DNA of 64,000 nt, taken from Fen-1077 sp050014355 (GTDB lineage Bacteria; Chloroflexota; Dehalococcoidia; Dehalococcoidales; RBG-16-60-22). Positions 1-8,410 of this stretch are shown here, in pieces; within the stretch, counting starts at the first letter, position 1; every line of letters begins with the position of its first letter. Under the pieces are notes generated by a model. The model was not told the DNA's origin. It did not search any database and worked only from the letters and a program-made list of their open reading frames with translations. The stretch covers positions 8,799 through 72,798 of the forward strand of contig JBEKDL010000002.1 of the NCBI GenBank assembly GCA_050014355.1, read 5' to 3'. The position numbers were made by a program, and so were the translations under genes.

Positions 1-2
1 CG

Positions 3-893
3 GGCAAGGGGAACGACCAGGTCAGGTTCGAGGTGGGCATCAACGCCCTGGCGCCGGAGATGAAAATCATCGCCCCGGCCCGTGAGTGGGGCATGACACG
101 CGAAGAGACGATTAAATACGCGCAGAAACACGATATACCCATCCCCGTCACCAAGAAAAGCCCTTATTCCATCGATGAGTGTCTGTGGGGCAGAGCTATC
201 GAGTGCGGCGCGCTGGAAGACCCCTGGATGGAGCCCCCCGCCGATGTCTACACCTGGACGAAATCGCCGGCGGAAGCCCCGGACAAGGCGCAGTACGTGG
301 AAATCGGGTTTGAGAAGGGCCTGCCGGTTACCCTCGACGGCAAGGAAATGGACGGGGTTGCCCTGATACAGAAAATGAACGAGATTGCCGGTAAACACGG
401 CATCGGCCGCATCGACCACATTGAAAACCGGGTGGTGGGCATAAAATCGCGGGAGATTTACGAAGCGCCGGCAGCCGTTGTCCTGATACAGGCACACCAG
501 GCGCTGGAAGCCATGACCATGTCCAAGGACCAGCTGCGCTTTAAACAGAAGGTGGCCGTGGAATGCGCCGACCTTATTTATAACGGCTTGTGGTTCAGCC
601 AGCTCAACCGCGACCTCGCCGCGTATATTTTAAGCTCCCAGCGCTACGTCACCGGCGCGGTCAGGGTGAAGCTTTTCAAGGGGACGTCTATGGTGGTGGG
701 GCGGAAATCGCCGTGGTCGCTGTACAACCTGGCCCTGGCCACCTATGATAAGGGCGACAAGTTCAACCAGAAAGCCGCCGAGGGCTTTATCCACCTGTGG
801 GGGCTGCCGGTCAAGACGCAGGCGCAGGTGCAGCTGCTGGGGGACAAGGAGGGGCCTTTGAGCATCATGGGCCCTGCCGAAGAGGAAAAATAA
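3..893 (+). CDS. argG: Argininosuccinate synthase, C-terminal part (cut by window edge)
   Basis: Argininosuccinate synthase joins citrulline and aspartate using ATP in the penultimate step of arginine synthesis in the cytoplasm. The reading frame is open from base 3, so only about the last 296 residues are present and the true start lies outside the window. The first visible residues, GKGNDQVRFE, are the family's conserved segment, followed by INALAPEMKIIAPAREW. The C-terminal synthase domain then runs through to KREIYEAPA-like and KGTSMVVGRKS stretches typical of the family. It ends one base before the TTG start of argH, so the two genes are surely cotranscribed and probably translationally coupled. 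Family assignment is secure. Confidence 0.95.
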   Translation, partial: GKGNDQVRFEVGINALAPEMKIIAPAREWGMTREETIKYAQKHDIPIPVTKKSPYSIDECLWGRAIECGALEDPWMEPPADVYTWTKSPAEAPDKAQYVEIGFEKGLPVTLDGKEMDGVALIQKMNEIAGKHGIGRIDHIENRVVGIKSREIYEAPAAVVLIQAHQALEAMTMSKDQLRFKQKVAVECADLIYNGLWFSQLNRDLAAYILSSQRYVTGAVRVKLFKGTSMVVGRKSPWSLYNLALATYDKGDKFNQKAAEGFIHLWGLPVKTQAQVQLLGDKEGPLSIMGPAEEEK

Positions 894-894
894 A

Positions 895-2268
895 TTGAGT
901 CAAATTCGCGGGCGTTTCAGCAAGCCGGCGGACAAGCTGGCAGCGTGGTATACCGCTTCACTCCCCTTTGACCGCCGCCTTTATCCCTATGATATCGCCG
1001 GCAGCATCGCCCACGCTAAAATGCTCGCCAGACAGAGCATTATCACGGATGAAGAAGGCCGGCAGATTATCGCCGGGCTGAAGTCCATCCTCGCGGAAAT
1101 AAAACAGGGCAAATTCGAGTTTAAAGCCGAACTTGAAGATATCCACATGGCCGTCGAGTCCCGCATTATCGAAAAGGTGGGGGAAGTGGGGCGCAAGCTC
1201 CATACCGCCCGCTCCCGCAACGACCAGGTAGCGCTGGACACGCGCCTTTTTATCACCGAGGCCATCGCGGATACCATAAAAGCGATAAGGAATTTCCAGA
1301 GGGCGCTCCTCGACCTGGCCGAAGCTAATAAAACCGTTATCATGCCCGGGTATACGCATTTACAGGTGGCGCAGCCGGTACTGCTGGCGCATCATTTGCT
1401 TGCCTATTTCGAGATGCTGGAGAGGGATGTCGCCCGTTTCAGCGATTGTTTTAAGCGCGTAGACGTCCTGCCGCTGGGCAGCGGCGCGCTGGCGGGTGTC
1501 GCCTATGACATAGACCGTACATTCGTGGCGAAGGAGCTCGGCTTCAGCGAAGTCAGCCGCAACAGCCTCGACGCCGTAGCCGACCGCGATTTCGTGCTGG
1601 AGTACGAGGCCGCCGCGAGTATCTGCATGATGCACCTTTCACGCCTGGCAGAAGAGCTGGCGCTATGGTCTTCGGCGGAGTTCGGTTTCATTGAGCTCGA
1701 TGACGCCTTCACCACCGGCAGCAGCATCATGCCGCAAAAGAAAAACCCCGATGTCGCCGAGCTCGCCCGCGGCAAGACCGGGCGGGTCTATGGCCATCTC
1801 CTGGCGCTTCTCACGACGATGAAGGGACTGCCCCTGGCCTATAACAGCGATATGCAGGAGGACAAAGAGGGGCTTTTTGATACCGTGGACACGCTCCTCG
1901 CCACCCTGAAGGTATTCACGGGTATGGTGGGCGCGTTAAGAGTTAATGCGGAAAATACACACAAAGCGGCGGAAAGGGGCTATGTCCTGGCCACCGACCT
2001 CGCCGACTACCTGGTGAAAAAAGGCGAGGCGTTCCGCACGGCGCATGAAATCGTCGCTAATCTCGTAAGCTACGCCGTGGAAAAAGGGAAATCGTTCGCG
2101 GAACTAAAATTAAGTGAGTATAAGAAACTTTCGGCGCTATTTGATAAAGACGTTTATAAGATATCCGTAGAATCTTCTCTCGCGGCGAGGGATGTCTTCG
2201 GCGGCACCGCCCCGAAGCGGGTCAAGCTGGCGCTGGCTAAAGCGAGGCGGATGGTGGGGCGGGAATAG
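895..2268 (+). CDS. argH: Argininosuccinate lyase
   Basis: Argininosuccinate lyase cleaves argininosuccinate to arginine and fumarate, the last step of arginine synthesis. The 457-residue product has the usual family length. It carries the fumarase/aspartase-superfamily signature GSSIMPQKKNPD near residue 280, which holds the catalytic serine loop, as well as the conserved TARSRNDQVALD segment near residue 100. The start is TTG one base after the argG stop; no in-frame ATG gives a full N-terminus, and the purine-rich end of argG can act as ribosome-binding site. It is the second gene of an argGH operon. The stop abuts the convergent rpmB stop. Confidence 0.96.
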   Translation: MSQIRGRFSKPADKLAAWYTASLPFDRRLYPYDIAGSIAHAKMLARQSIITDEEGRQIIAGLKSILAEIKQGKFEFKAELEDIHMAVESRIIEKVGEVGRKLHTARSRNDQVALDTRLFITEAIADTIKAIRNFQRALLDLAEANKTVIMPGYTHLQVAQPVLLAHHLLAYFEMLERDVARFSDCFKRVDVLPLGSGALAGVAYDIDRTFVAKELGFSEVSRNSLDAVADRDFVLEYEAAASICMMHLSRLAEELALWSSAEFGFIELDDAFTTGSSIMPQKKNPDVAELARGKTGRVYGHLLALLTTMKGLPLAYNSDMQEDKEGLFDTVDTLLATLKVFTGMVGALRVNAENTHKAAERGYVLATDLADYLVKKGEAFRTAHEIVANLVSYAVEKGKSFAELKLSEYKKLSALFDKDVYKISVESSLAARDVFGGTAPKRVKLALAKARRMVGRE

Positions 2269-2457
2269 CTAGGCGGCCTTGGGTGCTTTATTCTGCGTAC
2301 GCAGGCACCGCGTGCAGACATTGAGTCGCTTCCATTGTCCTTCGATAGCTATTTTGGCGGGATGCACATTGGCCGTAGACCGGCGGTTCGTATGGCGCTT
2401 GGAATGACTTACATTATGGCCGAATTGCAGAGATTTCCCGCATAAATCGCACTTCAA
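2269..2457 (-). CDS. rpmB: 50S ribosomal protein L28
   Basis: This 62-residue protein is ribosomal protein L28 of the large subunit. The N-terminus MKCDLCGKSLQFGHNVSHS and the SKRHTNRRS segment are diagnostic. Two CxxC pairs (CDLC near residue 3 and CTRC near residue 48) mark it as a zinc-binding (C+) form. The start is TTG, preceded by AGGAGACC at a spacing of about 8 bases. It stands alone on the minus strand, divergent from the fakA-like gene, and its stop codon touches that of argH. Confidence 0.95.
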   Translation of the reverse strand: MKCDLCGKSLQFGHNVSHSKRHTNRRSTANVHPAKIAIEGQWKRLNVCTRCLRTQNKAPKAA

Positions 2458-2470
2458 TTTACTGGTCTCC

Positions 2471-2499
2471 TTGATTATTCAGAATAACTATTGTATTAT
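2471..2499 (+). promoter_or_regulatory. Putative sigma70 promoter for the FakA-like/DegV genes
   Basis: TTGATT (2471-2476), a 17-base spacer and TATTAT (2494-2499) lie in the divergent rpmB/fakA-like gap and face the kinase gene. The match is 4/6 and 5/6. The predicted transcript would start near 2506, giving a leader of about 77 bases. Found by inspection only. Confidence 0.45.
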
Positions 2500-2582
2500 G
2501 CTGCTGATTAATATATAGTATCATAGTGCGTCTGGGTTGGCAAGACGCGAGTACGAGACGTACATAACAAGGACGGTGACAA

Positions 2583-4214
2583 ATGAGCCAAGTAAGTTCT
2601 CTGGCCGGCCAGGACTTAAGGGACATGTTCCAGGCGGCAACTACCTGGCTGGAAAAAAGCTCGGCGGATATCGATGCTCTGAACGTATTCCCGGTGCCGG
2701 ACGGCGATACCGGGACGAATATGATGCTCACCATGCGTTCCACGATGGAAGAGGCCTTCCGCGCCCCTGACCACAGCGCCGCGGGCGTCGCCCATGCCAT
2801 GGCCAGGGGGGCTCTGATGGGGGCGCGCGGCAATAGCGGCGTCATCCTTTCCCAGATATGGCGCGGGCTGGCGCAGGGCCTGGATGATAAAGATTCCTTT
2901 GTCGCTGAAGACCTGGCCGGGGCTTTAAAGCAATGCGTGGCAACGGCCTATAAAGCGGTATCCAATCCGGTGGAAGGGACAATGCTGACGGTTATCAAGG
3001 ATGCCGCCAAGGCCGCTGAATCCAGCGTAAAAGAAGGCGAAAAGGATATCGTATTGGTACTGGAGGCTACGGTCAGCGCCGCCGGCGAGTCCGTGGCCCG
3101 GACGCCCAAGCTGCTGAAAGTCTTGAAAGACGCCGGGGTGGTTGATGCCGGGGGGCAGGGCCTTTATACGATTTTAGAGGGCGCGCTCCGCTATCTCAAG
3201 GGGGAAACGGAGCTCATGCGCCTCCGCAAACCCCAGATAATCGTCAGCGAGATTCACGCCGCAACGCCGGTGACCTTCGGGCCGGTAGTAGAGGTGCCTT
3301 ACGGGTATTGCACCGAGTTCCTTCTGAAGGGGGAAAAACTGGAGCCGGATACGCTGCGCAGGAGATTGGAAAAGAAGGGCGAGTCCCTGATGGTCGTCGG
3401 CGATGATTCAGCCGTCCGCATCCACATCCATACCCTCACCCCGGGGAACATCATCGAGCTTGCCACCAAGCTGGGCACCCTGCACCAGGTCAGCGTCCGC
3501 AATATGGACGAGCAGCACCAGGACTTCCTGGAAATGCAGAAGGAGAGAATGCCCACCACCGATACGGCCGTCATCGCGGTGGCCAGCGGAGACGGACTGA
3601 TTGAAGTCTTCGGCAGCCTGGGCGCTGCGGCGGTCGTCCCCGGCGGCCAGACGATGAACCCGAGCACCAAAGACATCCTCCGCGCGGTGGACTCGGTGCC
3701 TTCGGAACAAATCATTATATTGCCTAATAATAAAAATATCATCCTGACCGCCAACCAGGTACAGAATCTGACTCAAAAGAAAGTGTCCATAGTACCCTCG
3801 AAGTCCATTCCGGAGGGTGTGGTGGCGCTATTGGCTTTCGATTATGAGGCTGATTTCAAGACCAACGCCCGGATAATGGAAAACTCTCTGGCATCGGTGA
3901 AGACGATTGAGGTCACCCGCTCCATACGGGCGACGAAAATAAACGGCCTCAAGATACAAAAGAAGCAGCCTATCGCCCTGCTCGATGACGAACTTATCGC
4001 CGCGGGCGAGACTAACATCGAAGTCATCAATAAAGTGTTATCCAAACTCGACCTGGAGCAAGCCGAGGTAATCACCGTTTACTACGGGTCCGAGGCCGAA
4101 GTATCCGAGGCCGAGCAATTCAGCGCCGGCATTACCAAACAATTCCCGCACCTGCAGGTAGAGGTGATCCGCGGCGGTCAGCCGCATTATAGCTACATTA
4201 TTTCAATCGAATAG
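2583..4214 (+). CDS. fakA: DhaL-domain kinase, FakA/YloV-like (fatty acid kinase catalytic subunit)
   Basis: The product is 543 residues, the usual size for the FakA/YloV family. These enzymes phosphorylate fatty acids held by a DegV-type FakB protein, feeding exogenous fatty acids into phospholipid synthesis. The N-terminal DhaL (Dak2) ATP-binding domain covers about residues 1-200, with the Mg-binding run NVFPVPDGDTGTNMMLT near residue 35, ARGNSGVILSQ near residue 80 and VDAGGQGLYT near 185. A central domain and a C-terminal DegV-like lobe follow. The next gene, 15 bases downstream, encodes a DegV protein, which is the expected FakA-FakB pairing. Substrate specificity is inferred from the family, not seen. 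Confidence 0.85.
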   Translation: MSQVSSLAGQDLRDMFQAATTWLEKSSADIDALNVFPVPDGDTGTNMMLTMRSTMEEAFRAPDHSAAGVAHAMARGALMGARGNSGVILSQIWRGLAQGLDDKDSFVAEDLAGALKQCVATAYKAVSNPVEGTMLTVIKDAAKAAESSVKEGEKDIVLVLEATVSAAGESVARTPKLLKVLKDAGVVDAGGQGLYTILEGALRYLKGETELMRLRKPQIIVSEIHAATPVTFGPVVEVPYGYCTEFLLKGEKLEPDTLRRRLEKKGESLMVVGDDSAVRIHIHTLTPGNIIELATKLGTLHQVSVRNMDEQHQDFLEMQKERMPTTDTAVIAVASGDGLIEVFGSLGAAAVVPGGQTMNPSTKDILRAVDSVPSEQIIILPNNKNIILTANQVQNLTQKKVSIVPSKSIPEGVVALLAFDYEADFKTNARIMENSLASVKTIEVTRSIRATKINGLKIQKKQPIALLDDELIAAGETNIEVINKVLSKLDLEQAEVITVYYGSEAEVSEAEQFSAGITKQFPHLQVEVIRGGQPHYSYIISIE

Positions 4215-4229
4215 GGAGGTAGTATCGGC

Positions 4230-5066
4230 ATGACAGTTAAAATAGTTACTGATACCCTGTCCGATATAACCGGTGACTTGGCTGCAGAACTGGGGGTTGC
4301 AGTTGTTCCTCTCTATGTGCGTTTCGGAGAGTCTATCTACCGCGACAGAGTGGAGATAAGCTCCGATGAGTTCTATCGGCGGCTGATAAATGAGTCCGTT
4401 TTCCCTTCGACAACACAGCCGACTCCTAATGACTTTCTCGAAGTCTATAAAAAGCTGGCCAAAGAAACCGACGAGATTCTGGTCATCACCGTTTCCAGCA
4501 AGCTTAGCGGCACCTATCAATCAGCTATTCAGGCCAGGGACCTTTTAAAGAGGGAATGCCGGATAGAGGTAATCGATTCGCTCTCGGTAGCCATGGGCTT
4601 CGGGCTAATCGTCATCGACGTTGCCGGGGCGGTCAAGGGAGGCGCGAACCTAGATGAAGCGGCGGCACTGGCGCGTAAGTCCCTGCCGAAGTCGCATCTC
4701 ATCGCTTACTTCGATACGCTGAAGTACCTCGCCCGGGGCGGGCGTATCGGCAAAGCACAGGGGCTTCTGGGCTCGATGTTATCGGTCAAGCCGCTGCTTA
4801 CTATCAGGGAAGGCGAGATGGCCCCCCTGACCCGGGTGCGCTCGTTCAGCTCCGGGCTGGACTATGTTTTCAACGCGGTGGCGGCTATTCGCAACATTAA
4901 ACTGCTGGCCGTGGAGCATTCTACCTCTCTGGAGAACGCGGACAAGCTGGTGCAAAAACTCGGTTCTATCTACCCTAAAGAACGCATTTACCGTTCGGTA
5001 ATAAGCCCCGTTATAGGGACCTACGCCGGCCCTGATGCCATGGCGATTTCTATCCTCGAGGCTTAA
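4230..5066 (+). CDS. fakB: DegV family fatty-acid-binding protein (FakB-like)
   Basis: A 278-residue DegV protein, the full family length. DegV/FakB proteins bind a fatty acid and present it to FakA for phosphorylation. The N-terminus VKIVTDTLSDITGDLA and the FPSTTQPTPNDF segment near residue 67 are conserved fatty-acid-pocket regions, as are SSKLSGTYQSA near 95 and YLARGGRIG near 168. The C-terminus RSVISPVIGTYAGPDAMA is typical. The ribosome-binding site GGGAGGT lies about 10 bases before ATG 4230. It sits directly behind the kinase gene and directly in front of a decayed second copy of itself. Confidence 0.88.
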   Translation: MTVKIVTDTLSDITGDLAAELGVAVVPLYVRFGESIYRDRVEISSDEFYRRLINESVFPSTTQPTPNDFLEVYKKLAKETDEILVITVSSKLSGTYQSAIQARDLLKRECRIEVIDSLSVAMGFGLIVIDVAGAVKGGANLDEAAALARKSLPKSHLIAYFDTLKYLARGGRIGKAQGLLGSMLSVKPLLTIREGEMAPLTRVRSFSSGLDYVFNAVAAIRNIKLLAVEHSTSLENADKLVQKLGSIYPKERIYRSVISPVIGTYAGPDAMAISILEA

Positions 5067-5074
5067 ATGTTGGT

Positions 5075-5367
5075 ATGACGGTAAAAATCGTCACGGATAG
5101 CGTTTCCGACATTCCTCCGGCCATTGCTGACGGACTGGGCATTACAGTAGTACCCTTATAGATAGTTTTCAACTCCCGTACCGCTTTAGCAAGATTGAGG
5201 AGGTGGCTGTCGAGGATGCCACCACGCCTGGCGAAGCTGAAATGCTCCTGGACAGGCTCGGCATTATCTTCCCGAGAGAGCGCATCTACTGCGCCAAGGT
5301 AAGCCCGGTCATCGGCACTAACGTTGGGCCGCGCGTTATCGGCGTGGCGGTGCTGGGGGATAAATAA
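5075..5367 (+). pseudogene. Decayed second degV copy with large internal deletion
   Basis: Eight bases after the intact degV a second DegV frame begins, MTVKIVTDSVSDIPPAIADG, and runs 28 codons to VVPL before an in-frame TAG at 5159-5161. About 50 bases later a fragment resumes that matches the DegV C-terminus: EMLLDRLGIIFPRERIYCAK, then VSPVIGTNVGPRVIGVAVLG, ending in TAA at 5365-5367. The roughly 180-residue middle is missing. Compare the intact neighbour's KLGSIYPKERIYRSVISPVIGTYAG. The parts are too complete at both ends to be chance, so this is most likely a tandem degV duplicate that lost its core by deletion. Confidence 0.85.
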
Positions 5368-5425
5368 GCCTCCCCCGTGCTTTTACCCCGCAATTTGTCT
5401 ATAATATTGGCGAAACGTCTGACTT

Positions 5426-7870
5426 ATGAACGCCGATTCTTTACGTAAAGTCCTTGAGCTCGAGCGCCAGCGCGGTTACGCGGATACCGCCGTCTTCGGC
5501 GGCCTGGATAAATTCCTGCCTAACTGGGCCGGCCAGGCGGCGACCTCGATAGCCAGCCCCACTTTGCTGCGGCGCTTCCGCAAGCTTTTCAAGGCCGGCT
5601 ACGGCGCGATGAGCACTGAAAAGCGCCGCCAATGGACGCAGGATGTCCTCGCTTTCCTTGATGAAACAGAAAAGAAAACGAACACCGCGGCGAAACCCAT
5701 TAAAACTAAATCGCCCGCGACGCCCTGGAAAACCGTTCCAAAAGTGAAAAAACCGGCAAGTGTCACATCGGACCTGGATGCGCCGGTTACGGTTGTGAAG
5801 GGCATCAGCACCGTACTGGCCGCTAAATTCGGTAAGCTGGGCGTGAAGACAGTGCGCGACCTGCTCTACTTTTTCCCCCACCGCCACCTCGACTACAGCA
5901 AACTCAAATCCATCTCGCAGCTGGCCGAGGGCGAAGAACAGACCATTATCGCTAACGTCTGGCAGGCGCAGGAGACCCGGCCGGGCGGCCGCCGCAGCAC
6001 CGAGGCCATCGTCGGCGATGAGACGGGCAATATCCGCGTCGTCTGGTTCAACCAGCCCTACCTGGCCAGGACGCTGACGACCAACAGCAAGATAATTCTT
6101 TCAGGGCGTGTCAGCGTGTACCATGGCCGGCAGATGTTCGTCTCGCCGGACTGGGAACTGATGGAAGGCCAAGACTTCGTACACACGGCGCGGCTGGTGC
6201 CGGTCTACCCGCTTACCCAGGGACTGCGCCCGCGCCAGGTCAGGCGGCTGATGAAGGGCTTTATCGACCTGTGGGCCGGACGCGTTACCGACTTCCTCCC
6301 AACCACGCTGCGACAGCGCCTTGGCTTCCCGGAGCTGCCGGCAGCCATTGGCCAGGCGCATTATCCGGATGATGAGGCGAGTAAAGACAGGGCCAGGGTG
6401 AGGCTGGCCTTCGATGAGCTTTTCCTGCTCCAGCTTGGCGTGATGAGGAAGAAGCGCGACTGGCAGAAGAGCCGCCCGGGCAGGCCTCTCGATGTAAAAA
6501 AAGAGATATTGCAAAAGTTCCTGGACTCGCTGCCGTATACACTAACAGTTGCCCAGGACAAAGTGCTCGGGGAGATTATTGCTGACCTGGGAAAGGACCT
6601 GCCGATGTGCCGCCTGCTCCAGGGCGAGGTAGGAAGTGGCAAGACCGTCGTCGCGACGGCGGCACTGCTGCTGGCGGTGGCCAGCGGCTTTCAGGGCGCT
6701 TTCATGGCGCCGACGGAAATCCTGGCGGTTCAGCATTTCGCCACCATCGGCGGACTTTTAGCGAAGATAGGCCGGGAGGAGGGGGAGGATAATATAAAGT
6801 GCTATTACGGGCTCGGTGAACACCCTGTGAGAATAGCTTTGCTTATCGGCGATATCAAGCAGGCCGGAAAAAAGGCGATACAGAAGCAAATCAAGAACGG
6901 CGAAATCGATATCGTTATCGGAACGCATGCCCTGGTGCAGAAGGGCGTCGATTTTCATAATCTTGGACTGGCGGTGGTGGACGAACAGCACCGCTTCGGG
7001 GTGGAACAGCGGGCGGCACTGCGGGAGAAAGGCTTTAATCCCCACATGCTGGTCATGACGGCCACGCCGATACCGCGCACCCTGGCGCTCACGCTTTACG
7101 GCGACCTGGACCTCTCCGTAATTAGCGAGCTGCCACCGGGCCGGCAGACAGTCAAGACCAAATGGCTCCGGCCTGACCAGCGTGAGAGCGCCTATGCCTT
7201 TATCCGCAAACAGATAGCCGCGGGACGCCAGGCTTTCATTCTTTGTCCCCTCATCGAGGAGTCGGATGCCGTGGCCGCGCAGGCGGCGGTGGTCGAGCAT
7301 GAGCGCCTGTCCCGTGAGGTCTTCCCGGATTTAAAGCTCGGCTTGCTGCATGGTCGGCTGTCATCTAAAAACAAGGACGCCGTCATGGAGAGCTTCCGCG
7401 CCGGCGCACTGGATATGCTGGTCTCGACGCCAGTTATCGAGGTCGGCATCGATATTCCCAACGCTACGGTGATGCTCATCGAGAGCGCCGACCGATTCGG
7501 ACTTTCGCAACTGCACCAGTTCCGCGGGCGGGTGGGGCGGGGACAGGAGCAGAGCTACTGCATGCTGCTGGCAGAGAACCCGTCCGAGGTCGCCAGGCTA
7601 CGACTTGACATAATAGAAAATACCGGGGACGGTTTCAAGCTGGCTGAAGAAGACCTGAAAATGCGCGGGCCGGGCGAGTTCTTCGGTACGCGCCAGAGCG
7701 GCCTGCCCGACCTGCGCATGGCCAGAATCTCCGATGTCGCCCTGCTGGAACTGGCCCGCGCCGAGGCCATCAGGCTCTTTCAAACAGACCCCGACTTTAA
7801 AAAGCCGGAAAACCGCCTTCTCTCTGCGGAACTGACGCGCGTCTGGAGCGGCACCAGCGAATGGAGCTAG
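5426..7870 (+). CDS. recG: ATP-dependent DNA helicase RecG
   Basis: RecG unwinds branched DNA and rescues stalled forks. The 814-residue product is longer than the usual 690 or so because of an N-terminal extension of about 120 residues, basic and Ala/Lys-rich around residues 85-115, before the wedge (OB) domain. A helix-hairpin-helix-like VKGISTVLAAKFGKLGVKTV lies near 125. Walker A GEVGSGKT is near residue 400, the DEQHRFGV box (motif II) near 520, TATPIPRTLALT near 545 and the FRGRVGRGQEQSYC motif VI region near 700. No clear ribosome-binding site precedes ATG 5426. A TATAAT at 5400-5405 could drive it with a short leader. The gene is apparently monocistronic. Confidence 0.93.
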   Translation: MNADSLRKVLELERQRGYADTAVFGGLDKFLPNWAGQAATSIASPTLLRRFRKLFKAGYGAMSTEKRRQWTQDVLAFLDETEKKTNTAAKPIKTKSPATPWKTVPKVKKPASVTSDLDAPVTVVKGISTVLAAKFGKLGVKTVRDLLYFFPHRHLDYSKLKSISQLAEGEEQTIIANVWQAQETRPGGRRSTEAIVGDETGNIRVVWFNQPYLARTLTTNSKIILSGRVSVYHGRQMFVSPDWELMEGQDFVHTARLVPVYPLTQGLRPRQVRRLMKGFIDLWAGRVTDFLPTTLRQRLGFPELPAAIGQAHYPDDEASKDRARVRLAFDELFLLQLGVMRKKRDWQKSRPGRPLDVKKEILQKFLDSLPYTLTVAQDKVLGEIIADLGKDLPMCRLLQGEVGSGKTVVATAALLLAVASGFQGAFMAPTEILAVQHFATIGGLLAKIGREEGEDNIKCYYGLGEHPVRIALLIGDIKQAGKKAIQKQIKNGEIDIVIGTHALVQKGVDFHNLGLAVVDEQHRFGVEQRAALREKGFNPHMLVMTATPIPRTLALTLYGDLDLSVISELPPGRQTVKTKWLRPDQRESAYAFIRKQIAAGRQAFILCPLIEESDAVAAQAAVVEHERLSREVFPDLKLGLLHGRLSSKNKDAVMESFRAGALDMLVSTPVIEVGIDIPNATVMLIESADRFGLSQLHQFRGRVGRGQEQSYCMLLAENPSEVARLRLDIIENTGDGFKLAEEDLKMRGPGEFFGTRQSGLPDLRMARISDVALLELARAEAIRLFQTDPDFKKPENRLLSAELTRVWSGTSEWS

Positions 7871-8020
7871 CATTTATTGGTAAAAATATCAAAAAGAAAA
7901 TTGGTAAGATAGTTAAGATAAGTGAAGAAAAGTTAAGAAAAGTAAAAAAATAAGTTCAAAATCTCAATAATTTCTTTATCCTAATTTAACGCTTTCTTTA
8001 CGCTATATTACACGATGCCG

Positions 8021-8029
8021 TGATATACT
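8021..8029 (+). promoter_or_regulatory. Extended -10 promoter candidate
   Basis: TGATATACT fits an extended -10 element (TGn plus TATACT at 8024-8029) about 33 bases before the ATG at 8062. No good -35 is seen. The rest of the 190-base gap after recG (7871-8061) is very AT-rich, with runs of A on the plus strand, and holds no gene I can support. Confidence 0.4.
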
Positions 8030-8061
8030 CTTGGCAAGATTGCAGAAAGTAGGATTCGGAT

Positions 8062-8410
8062 ATGAATAAAGCGCTAAGAATCCTGTTAAACGGAAAACAT
8101 AAAATAATATATCTCTTGAGCGCCCTGGTCACCTTGGTGGTCATGGACGGGGTAATGACGCAGTTCCTGGTGGGAAAAGGGGCGGCGAAGGAAGCTAATC
8201 CGTTGCTGGAGCCACTGGTGGGGCAAACTGGTTTTATGATTTTAAAGGTAGTCGGGGCGTTATTATGTGCCTTTATCCTCTGGGATGTCCACCGGCGTTT
8301 CCCCAGGGTGGGGGCGTTTCCCCAGGGTGGGGATAATCGCTTCATGGATTGCGGTTATCGGTTACGCGGTTATCGTGGCCTGGAATGCCAGTCTTATCCT
8401 TCTAGCATAA
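8062..8410 (+). pseudogene. DUF5658-like small membrane protein, frameshifted by a 19-base tandem duplication
   Basis: The reading frame from ATG 8062 opens with a short basic segment, then two hydrophobic helices separated by KEANPLLEPLVGQTGFMILK, the Asn-Pro-Leu pattern of DUF5658-type membrane proteins. After HRRFPRVG the frame goes through a duplicated 19-base unit and becomes a non-hydrophobic tail running to 8502, deep into the opposite gene. If one copy of the repeat is removed the frame continues as IIASWIAVIGYAVIVAWNAS and LILLA, a clear further membrane helix, and stops at TAA 8408-8410. The gene is therefore most likely an intact four-helix protein broken by slippage, or a strain/assembly variant. 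Confidence 0.75.
8295..8332 (+). repeat. 19-base perfect tandem duplication
   Basis: GCGTTTCCCCAGGGTGGGG occurs twice back to back (8295-8313 and 8314-8332). Nineteen is not a multiple of three, so the duplication shifts the frame of the membrane-protein gene by +1. Confidence 0.95.

Noticed and set aside
5400..5405. TATAAT before recG
   Set aside because: No acceptable -35 or extended -10, so it is mentioned with recG but not listed as a promoter.
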